From Phycisphaerales bacterium (GTDB taxonomy: Bacteria; Planctomycetota; Phycisphaerae; UBA1845; Fen-1342), in assembly GCA_016716475.1 (NCBI GenBank), contig JADJWG010000002.1, positions 992,001 to 1,056,000 of the forward strand: a stretch of DNA of 64,000 nucleotides. The letters are read 5' to 3'. Shown one piece after another: positions 1 to 7,941 of this stretch. The notes under the pieces are model-generated. The model searched no databases. It had not been told where the DNA came from and worked only from the letters and a program-made list of their open reading frames with translations. A program made the position numbers and the translations under genes. The first letter of the stretch is position 1. Each line of letters begins with the position of its first letter.

Positions 1-61
1 TCACCGCTGCAGGCAACTCCGTCCCAGCCGGCACCTGCGCATACACGCCACGGTCAATCAT
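1..61 (-). CDS. 5' end of an unidentified gene, cut by the window edge
   Basis: An ATG at 61-59 opens a frame that runs off the left edge without a stop; about 20 codons are visible, beginning MIDRGVYAQVPAG. It starts 5 nt after the stop codon of the alpha-mannosidase gene, so the two are probably one transcript and translationally coupled. Too little is visible to name a family. Confidence 0.5.
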   Translation of the reverse strand, partial: MIDRGVYAQVPAGTELPAAV

Positions 62-66
62 GGCGA

Positions 67-2790
67 TTACTCCTTCGCCACGCGCGGAGGCAGCGTGAGC
101 AGCACGGTAGCAATCTTCCGGGGTCCCACCGTGACCCGCACTTCACCAGACGCACCGATCGGCAGCGCTTCGACCTCCTGGCCGTCCAGCCGCGTCCGAA
201 TGGCCGCCACGGGCCGCTCTGCCAACCGTACCTCCTCAGTCACGGTCTCAGCCGCCACGTTCGACAGCCGCAGCTCAAGCTGGTCGGTCTCCGGGCGTCG
301 ACGAAATGAAGTCACAATCAGTTTTCCCGGCGTCAGCTTCAACTCCCCGTGGGTCCGCGGAAGTGTCCGCTCCGCGGCGGGCGGTTGCTGCTTGCCCAGT
401 ACCTGGGAAGTCCGCAGACCACCGGCGACCCGCTGCGCGTGGATCGCCAGGGCCGTCCGGTCCGGCGCCCCGGCCAGCGGCACAAGCCGATACCTGAACT
501 CGTGCGGACCGTAGCTTTGTGCGCCCGTCTCTTCGCAATCCGTGAAGATGGCGCGCCGGAAACCGCGCAGCAGTGTAAGTGCCAGGGTGCGCTGCGGCTC
601 ATCACGGACGCCCGTTTCAAAGAGACCCGGCGCCACGATCGCCAGCCCGCGCTGCCGGTCATGCACGGCCGTCCAACTCTGCTGCGGCCGTGTCTCGGTC
701 GCGAGTTCCCGATACACATGGTTGTCCGCCGGCAGTGCGATCGCCCGCTCCACCACGTCAAACGGTGAATCCGCCAGGTACGTATCCGTCTGGGCACCGC
801 TCTCGAACAGCACCCGAATACGGTGGTCCCGCACCTGGTTGTCGATCAGGGTCCGCAGTTCGACGTAATCAGCACCGGCGCGCAGCGTCACGTCCGTCTC
901 GATCACCAGTTCGCGCGTCTCCGGGCTGCGCCGCATCTTCGTGTCAAACTCGAACCGCGCAGGCACCCGCATCCGGTTCGTGATCCGCAGGGTAGCTTTG
1001 AGCGCCCCCTGCTCCACAACCGCCACTTCGGCGTGCGCTCCCGCTGACGAAATGATCTGGTCGTTGACCGCTACCCCGTGGTACCAACCGTCACCGATAT
1101 CCGCCCGCTCCTCGAACACCAGCAGCCGGTCGTAGGTCTGGCCCGTACGCTTGTCATACAGCGCCAGCACACCGCACGCCCCGGCTGTCACCCGCAGGTG
1201 CTCGTTCTCCAGCATACGATCCCCCCGGATGAGCGTCCCCACTGGGTGCCGAGTCGGCGCCGCCACCGGCTTGCACGTCAACGTGGTGTAGCCGAAGGCC
1301 GGGATCTTCAACGGCACCGCCACCGTCACCACGATGCACTCCTGCCCGATCGGAATCCGCCTCCAGGGCCGGTAGAAGCGCCGCCGCTGCGGCCGGTAGG
1401 TCAGGTAGTCAAACGGCAGCTCGACCCCCTCCGCGTCGTACAGGCGGAACCCCACTTTTGCCTCGTATCCGAAAAATTCCATGAACCGGCTTGGGGTTTT
1501 CTCATCAAACCACAACTCCAGGTCCACCGGTCCGTTGATCTCCGCCTGAGTCGGGTTGCACACCAGCAGCGCGAATTGCTCGCCTTCCTGGTCCGGCAGA
1601 TCGACGCGCGTGGCAACCGCGTCGAGTGCATGCCGCAGTACGTTGTCATTGATCAGCCGCGCCTGGTCGAACCGGAACTCCATATCCTTGTGGATCTGGT
1701 CCGGGCTGCAGCCACAGATCGAGTCGTGTGCGTGGTTTTCCAACACGTAGCGCCACGCGCGCCGGATGTAACTGTGTGGATATGCGTATCCTGTCAGCCG
1801 TTCCGCCATGTGCGAGAACGGCTCGACCCACGCGCACAGCTCCGTCTCCCGCGCCCGGTTGTCCTGCTTCAGCCGCACCCGGCTGCTCAACACACCCGGA
1901 ATCACCCAGTTCCCATCCGTCAACTCGAGCCCGGCATTCCGCAGTTCACCTTCGAACACCTGCGGGAGGTCAGCGCTGCGGACCGCCAGCGCCGCTGCAA
2001 ATTCCTCCAAACCCGTGTGCTGCATGTCGATGTGCGGTGCGAGTGCCCGCACCTTCGCCAGCAGGTCGCCGGTCTGCGGCTCGATCGGCATGTGGTCGCC
2101 GCCGTCAAACAGCAGCGCCAGGTCCAGCCCGGTGCGGTCGCGTTGCATCGCCGTGTAGGCGACGAGTTCCTGTGCGGCCGTGTCGAGGTCGAACGGCACA
2201 TCGTGCTTGAACGCCTTTCGGATGTTTGCACCGTAGTCGAAGTACCCCTCGCGCGGACCGAAACGGTACGTTGCCAGTTCGGTGCCGTCGGCACCACGCC
2301 AGCGAAACGCCCCCCCGTGCGTCACATCGTTCACCCCGCGGAAAATGAAGGCGCAATCAAACCCGAACTCGCGGAAAAGCTGCGGCACCTGCGACACATG
2401 GCCGAACATGTCGCAGATAAAGCCCACCCGCGACATGTTGCCGTAGTCCGCCGCAACCCGCAGCCCCTCCTCCAGGTTTCGAACAAAGGATTCACCGCTG
2501 ACCAGATTTTCGTCCGGCATGGTGTACCACGGGCCAACCCGCAGCCGCCCCTCGGACGTGAACCGCCGCACCTGCGCCGTCCGCTCCGGACGGATCTCCA
2601 AGTAGTCTTCGAGGATGATCGACTGCCCGTCGGTCTGAAAACACCGAAACCGCGGATCACGCTCCATCGTGTCCAGCAACTCGTCCATCAGCCGTACCAA
2701 CTGGTAACGAAACCCCTGGAACGGCTCGTACCACTCCCGGTCCCAATGTGTGCTGGCTACGTAGTACGCCTTGATCTTCTCGGTCGCCAA
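67..2790 (-). CDS. Glycoside hydrolase family 38 alpha-mannosidase
   Basis: Predicted to hydrolyse alpha-mannosidic linkages, probably in the cytoplasm because no signal peptide is seen. The N-terminal catalytic domain has the zinc-binding HWDREW motif (about residues 15-20), the nucleophile region DMFGH, and the later HDSICGCSPDQ motif, all typical of GH38; the C-terminal half is the usual beta-rich GH38 region. About 907 aa, normal for the family. I chose the TTG at 2790 because a strong AAGGAGG Shine-Dalgarno lies 5 nt upstream; an in-frame ATG at 2835 would add 15 unconserved residues. It is followed after 5 nt by the partial gene at the left edge. Substrate (catabolic mannoside or glycoprotein-type glycan) cannot be told from sequence. 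Confidence 0.9.
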   Translation of the reverse strand: MATEKIKAYYVASTHWDREWYEPFQGFRYQLVRLMDELLDTMERDPRFRCFQTDGQSIILEDYLEIRPERTAQVRRFTSEGRLRVGPWYTMPDENLVSGESFVRNLEEGLRVAADYGNMSRVGFICDMFGHVSQVPQLFREFGFDCAFIFRGVNDVTHGGAFRWRGADGTELATYRFGPREGYFDYGANIRKAFKHDVPFDLDTAAQELVAYTAMQRDRTGLDLALLFDGGDHMPIEPQTGDLLAKVRALAPHIDMQHTGLEEFAAALAVRSADLPQVFEGELRNAGLELTDGNWVIPGVLSSRVRLKQDNRARETELCAWVEPFSHMAERLTGYAYPHSYIRRAWRYVLENHAHDSICGCSPDQIHKDMEFRFDQARLINDNVLRHALDAVATRVDLPDQEGEQFALLVCNPTQAEINGPVDLELWFDEKTPSRFMEFFGYEAKVGFRLYDAEGVELPFDYLTYRPQRRRFYRPWRRIPIGQECIVVTVAVPLKIPAFGYTTLTCKPVAAPTRHPVGTLIRGDRMLENEHLRVTAGACGVLALYDKRTGQTYDRLLVFEERADIGDGWYHGVAVNDQIISSAGAHAEVAVVEQGALKATLRITNRMRVPARFEFDTKMRRSPETRELVIETDVTLRAGADYVELRTLIDNQVRDHRIRVLFESGAQTDTYLADSPFDVVERAIALPADNHVYRELATETRPQQSWTAVHDRQRGLAIVAPGLFETGVRDEPQRTLALTLLRGFRRAIFTDCEETGAQSYGPHEFRYRLVPLAGAPDRTALAIHAQRVAGGLRTSQVLGKQQPPAAERTLPRTHGELKLTPGKLIVTSFRRRPETDQLELRLSNVAAETVTEEVRLAERPVAAIRTRLDGQEVEALPIGASGEVRVTVGPRKIATVLLTLPPRVAKE

Positions 2791-2884
2791 GACCGCCTCC
2801 TTCGAATCGCATGACGCCGGCCACCCGGCCGACACCTGACACCGCTCCAGTTGGCCACAGGGCGCCTACGCGGCTCCCCCGGCG

Positions 2885-2909
2885 CTGCCCGCGGCGGGAA
2901 AGCGGGCAG
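2885..2909 (-). terminator. Possible stem-loop between convergently ordered minus-strand genes
   Basis: CTGCCCGC and GCGGGCAG form an 8-bp perfect stem with a 9-nt loop about 150 nt downstream of the stop codon of the hydroxyacid dehydrogenase gene. There is no U-tract, so termination is only a guess. Confidence 0.25.
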
Positions 2910-3061
2910 TGTAACCGCCCGCGCCCGGAGCGTCGTCCCCCCGGCTTGCGGGCGTATCGTCACTCGCTCCCCAACTCCGAACTGCACCTGCAAGCCCGGT
3001 GGGAACGCAGTACCGCAGGGGTTCGGCCGGCCCGTACTTTGCCCCCCCCCGGCAACTCGCC

Positions 3062-4042
3062 TCAATCCTGCATGGTTCCCCGCCCGACTTCGTTCGGGGG
3101 CGCGCGCCCGCTGAGCACAGCCAGCACGTTCTCCGCCACCATCCGCGACATCCGCTCCCGCGTCGCCGTCGTCGCGCTCCCCAAATGTGGCAACAGAACC
3201 ACGTTTTCCAACCCCGTCAGCCCCGCTGTCAGACGTGGCTCCTGCTCGAACACGTCCAACCCTGCGGCCGCAATTTGTCCGGTCTGCAGCGCCGTAACCA
3301 ATGCCACCTCGTCCACCACCGCTCCGCGTGCCGTATTGACCAGGATCGCGGTGCGCTTCATTTGCCTGAACTCAGCCGCCCCGAGCAGATGCCGGTTCTC
3401 CGGTCGCATCGGGATGTGCAAGGACAGCACGTCCGCTTCCGGCAACAACTCCGCCAGTGTGCACCGCAGCGCCCCGGCCGCATCCAGTTCAGCATTCGGT
3501 CGCGGATGCACGTAACGGATCCGCAGACCAAAGGCGAACCCGCGCCGCGCCACCGCCGTGCCGATGCGACCGGCCCCGATCAACCCGAGCGTAGCCCCCT
3601 GCAACGACAACCCCAGGTATTGCGTGGGAGACCAGCCGCTCCACCGCCCGGAACGTACGAAACGATCCCCTGCCACCACGCGGCGCGCCGCCCCGAGCAG
3701 CAGCGCCCACGTCAGATCCGCGGTGGCATCGGTCAGTACGCCGGGCGTATTCGTCACGCGGACCCCGCGTGCCGCACAAGCCGCCAGGTCCACGTTGTCG
3801 ATCCCGACCGCGAAATTCGCGACCACCCGCAGAGCGGGCCCGGCTGCGTCCAGCAGTTCCGCTTCAATCCGTTCGCTCAGCATCGCGATCATGGCATGGA
3901 CACCGGCAACTTGTCGCAGGATTTCCGCGCGCGTCGGTGGCTCTTCCTGTTCAAACGATTCCACCGAACACCCCGCCGACTGCAGTAGTTCAACCGCCGG
4001 CGGCGGCACACGCCGGGTGATCAGAACGCGCAGTGGAGCCAT
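3062..4042 (-). CDS. D-2-hydroxyacid dehydrogenase (glyoxylate/hydroxypyruvate reductase or phosphoglycerate dehydrogenase type)
   Basis: NAD(P)H-dependent interconversion of a 2-oxoacid and a D-2-hydroxyacid. The protein (326 aa) has the split substrate domain, the Rossmann motif GLIGAGRIG, the family signature around NTARGAVVDEVAL, and the catalytic Arg (VNTARG), Glu (EQEP) and His (LLPHLGS) regions. Closest by eye to glyoxylate reductase (GyaR) and short SerA-type enzymes; it has no C-terminal ACT domain, so it is not a full-length classical SerA. The start is ATG at 4042, preceded by GAGGGATC; the longer frame from 4072 adds ten unconserved residues. It stands alone between the mannosidase and lipoprotein genes. 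Exact substrate cannot be assigned. Confidence 0.85.
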   Translation of the reverse strand: MAPLRVLITRRVPPPAVELLQSAGCSVESFEQEEPPTRAEILRQVAGVHAMIAMLSERIEAELLDAAGPALRVVANFAVGIDNVDLAACAARGVRVTNTPGVLTDATADLTWALLLGAARRVVAGDRFVRSGRWSGWSPTQYLGLSLQGATLGLIGAGRIGTAVARRGFAFGLRIRYVHPRPNAELDAAGALRCTLAELLPEADVLSLHIPMRPENRHLLGAAEFRQMKRTAILVNTARGAVVDEVALVTALQTGQIAAAGLDVFEQEPRLTAGLTGLENVVLLPHLGSATTATRERMSRMVAENVLAVLSGRAPPNEVGRGTMQD

Positions 4043-4178
4043 CAGATGATCCCTCGCGCCCGTTCCTGCCACGCAGGCGAACTCCGCGCTGCACTGTCAC
4101 GAGCTTACGCCGTGCCGTCACGACCCGCGTCCCCCCCGTATGCCCCCCGCGCGGTGCCGGGTTTTTAGTCGCAGCGGG

Positions 4179-4733
4179 CTACTTCGTCTCGAAATAGATC
4201 TGCGCAGTCTCGCTCTTGTCTGCTTTGACCGTCAGGACCAGCATGTATTTCTTCCCGGGTTCAAGCTGCACTCCGCTGACCTGTTCGTTGCGGTAGTTGA
4301 TGACTTGCAGCGGCGCTTCCGGCGCTCCCAGGGCATACGGTGTCTTCGGCTTCATCTGTGCCTCGGGGCTCTGGTCGCTTGAGTACACTACAAACTCGGC
4401 TTGGTGCGAGTAGTCGGCCTCGAATTTCTGATGAATCTGGATCGTCACCATGGTGATCCGCCCGAAGCGATCCGGTTCGTCGATCTCGAACTCCAGCGTC
4501 GGCGAGGTGCTGACGCCATCCTTCACTTCAAAGCGCGAATAACCCGTCGCGGCCTTCTGCGCCGTGTTCTGCTTTGCCGCGTGGCCATCCAGCATGATTT
4601 TCAGGTAGCTGTCCTTCTCCGAGGCATTCTTCCCCAGTCGCAGCGCGGTCATGGCACCGCTCGTAGCACTGCACCCCACCACCACCACCAGGAACCCTGC
4701 GGCCAACGCCGCGATCGCCAAACGAGTCTTCAC
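4179..4733 (-). CDS. Exported lipoprotein of unknown function
   Basis: About 184 aa starting at GTG 4733, which has GGGAGA seven nt upstream. The N-terminus is a lipoprotein signal peptide: VKTR, a hydrophobic run, then VVVVGC, where the Cys would be lipidated. The mature part is polar and looks beta-rich, without cysteines or catalytic motifs that I recognise. Its content (FEVKDGVSTSPTLEFEIDEP and following strands) suggests a small periplasmic or outer-membrane-anchored beta domain. No functional assignment. It lies between two unrelated minus-strand genes with its own spacing, so it may be monocistronic. Confidence 0.7.
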   Translation of the reverse strand: MKTRLAIAALAAGFLVVVVGCSATSGAMTALRLGKNASEKDSYLKIMLDGHAAKQNTAQKAATGYSRFEVKDGVSTSPTLEFEIDEPDRFGRITMVTIQIHQKFEADYSHQAEFVVYSSDQSPEAQMKPKTPYALGAPEAPLQVINYRNEQVSGVQLEPGKKYMLVLTVKADKSETAQIYFETK

Positions 4734-4852
4734 GCGCGGTCTCCCTTCGTATGCCCGCTGGCCGCCGACGGGCGCACTGCGCAACCCACCACTCGGCAGC
4801 CGTGTAATGGCTGCTCACTCTATCGGTATTGGCTGGGCTCGCAACCCGTTCT

Positions 4853-6094
4853 TCAATGCACCGCGTCCCAACCGAAGCGTTCGACATGCCGGGCCTCCGA
4901 GGCCACCCTTTTCAGCAGTCCCGCCTCGACCACGTCCAGCTCCACCTGCCGGCGCCCCATCACCGTTCGTGCCACCTCCACGGCCTTGTCCACGCGATAA
5001 GGCATCAGACCCTCGTCTGTCAGCCACGCGAATGACGGCACGAACTTTGGAACGCGTCCCGCGGTAAACACGTTCGCAGCAACCCCCACCACGCAGCCCG
5101 TTGGCAACAGCGTGCCGATGCCGGTTTTGCTGTGGTCACCGATCGTCGAGCCGATGAAACGCTGCCCGCTTTCAACTCCCTGGCCGTTCAGGAATACGCG
5201 AATTGTGCCGTAGGTGTTCTTCAGATCACTTGTCACGGTATCCGCACCGAGATTGACCCACTGCGCCACGTAGCTGTGACCCAGGAATCCGTCGTGCTGC
5301 TTATTGCTGTAGCCCAGTAGGATGCTGCCTTCAACCTCGCCCCCGACCCGACAAACCGGCCCCAGCGACGTACCACCCCGCAGCACCGCCCCCGGCCGCA
5401 CGATCGTCCGTGGGCCAATGAAGCACGGCCCCTGCACCACGGCGAGCGATTCGATCAGCGCACCCTCACCCACGATGATCGGGCCGTCCTCCGCATCGAG
5501 CACGGCTCCCGGCTTGATGCGTGCGGTGGGGGCAAGCCGTATTTCGGCGGGGTTCACCAAGTGCACCCCGTTGGGGACGGAAGTCGCTACCGCGAATTGG
5601 GCCGCCTGCCGGCGCAACTCGGTCGCGTTTGCCTGCACAAGTTCCCATGGGTATCGCAACAGCGCGACCCCGGCGGGCGGCGCCTCCGGCCTCAAAGTCT
5701 CACACCATGCGGCCAGCCGGTCCGGTCGCGTGAAGACCTCGCCGTCAAGCTGCGATATAGCCGCGCCAGCGACCCCCGCCGCAACCACTTCCCCTTGTGC
5801 AACCCACACGACACCTGGCGCCGGCACAGCTACCGGCGCCGACACCAGCGCCCGGGCATTCCACAGGCACCACGGGGCGGACGCATCCGGGGGCTCCATG
5901 GGCAACCGCCGCGCGACCACGGGCGCGAGGTCTGGCCGTACCCACAGGCGCGCCAGCGGGCCGGGGACTGCCGCGCGCAGCTTTTCCAGCAGTGTATCGC
6001 AACCGCAGAGCAGCTCGCAGCTTGCCCGCAGCCACGTCAGGGGCAAGAGTTGTGCGTAACCCGCATCCTCAAACACACCTAGATTACAGTGCAC
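4853..6094 (-). CDS. GlmU-like sugar nucleotidyltransferase/acetyltransferase of the alternative bacterial GlmU family
   Basis: 413 aa. The C-terminal half (about residues 180-380) is a left-handed beta-helix of hexapeptide repeats, recognisable from runs such as IIVGEGALIESLAVVQGPC and GEVEGSILLGYSNKQHDGF; the N-terminal half is a diverged nucleotidyltransferase-like domain. The GYSNKQHDGFLGHSYVAQW stretch matches my memory of the putative sugar nucleotidyl transferase family (TIGR03991) found in Bacteroidetes and planctomycetes. Likely role: UDP-N-acetylglucosamine formation or a related activated sugar, in the cytoplasm. The start is GTG 6094, preceded by AGGAG. A conventional but short GlmU also occurs at 22746, so the two may divide or duplicate functions. 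Confidence 0.75.
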   Translation of the reverse strand: MHCNLGVFEDAGYAQLLPLTWLRASCELLCGCDTLLEKLRAAVPGPLARLWVRPDLAPVVARRLPMEPPDASAPWCLWNARALVSAPVAVPAPGVVWVAQGEVVAAGVAGAAISQLDGEVFTRPDRLAAWCETLRPEAPPAGVALLRYPWELVQANATELRRQAAQFAVATSVPNGVHLVNPAEIRLAPTARIKPGAVLDAEDGPIIVGEGALIESLAVVQGPCFIGPRTIVRPGAVLRGGTSLGPVCRVGGEVEGSILLGYSNKQHDGFLGHSYVAQWVNLGADTVTSDLKNTYGTIRVFLNGQGVESGQRFIGSTIGDHSKTGIGTLLPTGCVVGVAANVFTAGRVPKFVPSFAWLTDEGLMPYRVDKAVEVARTVMGRRQVELDVVEAGLLKRVASEARHVERFGWDAVH

Positions 6095-6241
6095 CGTTCA
6101 TTACTCCTGTGCGCGGCCGCCTGCACTTGCGAGGTGGTAGCATCCATTCACTCACCCCAGCCGAAACTCAGCGCACCACAACCAACCTGCCAGCCCGCGG
6201 CACTCTCGCCGCCATGGTAGCCCCGTAGTACACTGGCCACC

Positions 6242-6814
6242 ATGGCCAAGGCCCGTACCGCGCCCTCCGTACTACTCACCGTTGCCCTGCTCGGTGCCGA
6301 CGAGGATCTGATGCGCCGAGCGCGGCAACTGCTTGTCCGCCGCTACGGTGCGCTGGCCGATGAATTGGCACCCTTCGACTCGGCCGATGGCACACTTTAC
6401 GAGCACCAGATGGGAGCCCCCCTGCGACGTTGTTTCCTGCTCTTTGCCCACCCGCTCCGCCCGGGCCGACTCGCGGATGTCAAGATCGAGACCAACGCCC
6501 TCGAAGTTCAGATTACCGAGGATTCGCTGCTGACAGACTACGTGCGGGCGCTCAACATCGATCCGAGCTACGTGACGCCGCATAAGCTCGTACGGGCGAC
6601 GACTCGCGACACCCCGACCGCCGTATACCTCGATGGCGGTGTGTACGGCGAGGTGTTGCTCGTGCACAGCACAAGTGGCTGGGAAGCACTGCCCCACGCA
6701 CCCGCTGATTACGCGACACCAGCGAGCTGCGCGCTGTGGAACCACGCCGGGAAGCTCGCAGAGCGCGCCGTGGCCGATGCGACGGTGGATGCTTCGGAGC
6801 CGCAGGACCCATGA
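6242..6814 (+). CDS. DUF4416 family protein
   Basis: 190 aa, soluble, no signal peptide. The sequence has the features I associate with DUF4416: an early LLTVALLGADEDL strand, the central FAHPLRPGRLADVKIETNALE block, and a TPHKLVRATTRDTPTAVYLDGGVYGE block. Function of the family is unknown; it is recurrent in planctomycetes and some deltaproteobacterial groups. Its stop overlaps the start of the WecA-like gene by four nucleotides (ATGA), so the two are translationally coupled, which suggests a role linked to envelope polysaccharide or a shared regulation. Confidence 0.75.
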   Translation: MAKARTAPSVLLTVALLGADEDLMRRARQLLVRRYGALADELAPFDSADGTLYEHQMGAPLRRCFLLFAHPLRPGRLADVKIETNALEVQITEDSLLTDYVRALNIDPSYVTPHKLVRATTRDTPTAVYLDGGVYGEVLLVHSTSGWEALPHAPADYATPASCALWNHAGKLAERAVADATVDASEPQDP

Positions 6815-7941
6815 GCACGCTCGCGAACGTGTCCACATCGTTGCCGGCGTACCTGCCGGGGCTCTTTGTTCTGGCCGCGGCAGGGGTCTTTCTTGTCGCG
6901 GCCGTCATGACACCACTCGCGCGCCGCGCGGCGTTGTGGCTCGACTTCGTAGACCATCCGGGCGGGCGGAAAACGCATGCTCGCGTGATGCCCTACGGCG
7001 GCGGGACGGCCATCCTGCTCGCCGCCTGGCCGGCGCTGGCCGGTCTGCTGGTGCTGGCATGGACCCTCCCCGATGACTGGCTCGTCGCCCGTTTCGGCGA
7101 GACGCTGCGGGACTACGTGGGCGGCGCCCGCGACAACACACGCATGCTGCTGACCATTCTCGGCGGTGGACTCGCGCTGCACCTGCTCGGACTGCTGGAC
7201 GATCGCCGGCCACAACCACCGCTGCTGAAGCTGGGAGTTATTGTCGCAGTCGCGCTGCTGGTCGGAGTGGCGGGCAACGTGCGACTCGGCTTGTTCCTGG
7301 GCGAAATTGGGGCACTGCTGGCGACAACGGCGTGGTTCATCATCATCGTGAATGCCTTCAACTTTCTCGACAACATGGACGGCCTGAGCGCAGGCGTGGC
7401 GGCCCTGTGCCTTGCCGCCCTGGCCGTCTGCGGCGCGCTGGCCGGGCAGGTGCTGGTGCCGCTGCTGGCGTGCATCTTTTTCGGCGCGGTGACGGGCTTC
7501 CTGTGGTTCAACTTTCCGCCGGCACGAATCTTCATGGGCGATGCCGGCAGTCTGCTGGTCGGTTACATGCTCGCGGTTGTTTCCACGATGACAACGTACT
7601 ATGACAGCACGACCGGCATGCCGCCCTACACGCTCGCGATGCCGTTCGTGATTCTCGCGATCCCCCTCTATGATTTCATCAGTGTCGTCGTGATTCGCCT
7701 GCTGGAGGGGCGCAACCCGATGGTCGGTGACCAGCGCCACTTCTCCCACCGGCTGGTGGAGCGCGGACTCACCCGCCGCTTCGCCGTCTTGACGATTTAC
7801 CTCGCCACGGCCACCACCGGCCTAGGCGCCACGCTGCTCCCGGGTGCGGACCTGCTTCGCACAGTGACGATCGTCGTCATGGTGCTCATGGTGCTGGGCA
7901 TCATCGCGATTCTGGAAGCACCGCTCCGCCCGAACACCTGA
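6811..7941 (+). CDS. WecA/MraY-type undecaprenyl-phosphate glycosyl-1-phosphate transferase
   Basis: Polytopic inner-membrane enzyme (376 aa) that would transfer a sugar-1-phosphate (commonly GlcNAc-1-P) from UDP-sugar to undecaprenyl phosphate, starting an envelope glycan. Visible family motifs, in order: DHPGGRKTHARVMPYGGG, the DD pair in LLDDRR, the NAFNFLDNMDGL loop and the FPPARIFMGDAGSLL motif; about ten hydrophobic segments. WecA/TagO rather than MraY because of the NFLDNMDGL and MGDAGS signatures. The start is ATG 6811 inside the ATGA overlap with the DUF4416 gene; the stop overlaps the next start as TGATG. The operon continues with an O-antigen ligase-like gene. Confidence 0.88.
   Translation: MSTLANVSTSLPAYLPGLFVLAAAGVFLVAAVMTPLARRAALWLDFVDHPGGRKTHARVMPYGGGTAILLAAWPALAGLLVLAWTLPDDWLVARFGETLRDYVGGARDNTRMLLTILGGGLALHLLGLLDDRRPQPPLLKLGVIVAVALLVGVAGNVRLGLFLGEIGALLATTAWFIIIVNAFNFLDNMDGLSAGVAALCLAALAVCGALAGQVLVPLLACIFFGAVTGFLWFNFPPARIFMGDAGSLLVGYMLAVVSTMTTYYDSTTGMPPYTLAMPFVILAIPLYDFISVVVIRLLEGRNPMVGDQRHFSHRLVERGLTRRFAVLTIYLATATTGLGATLLPGADLLRTVTIVVMVLMVLGIIAILEAPLRPNT

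Noticed and set aside
1078..2814. 578-codon plus-strand open frame opposite the alpha-mannosidase
   Set aside because: Antisense to a well-supported GH38 gene with clear motifs; composition typical of a high-GC shadow frame.
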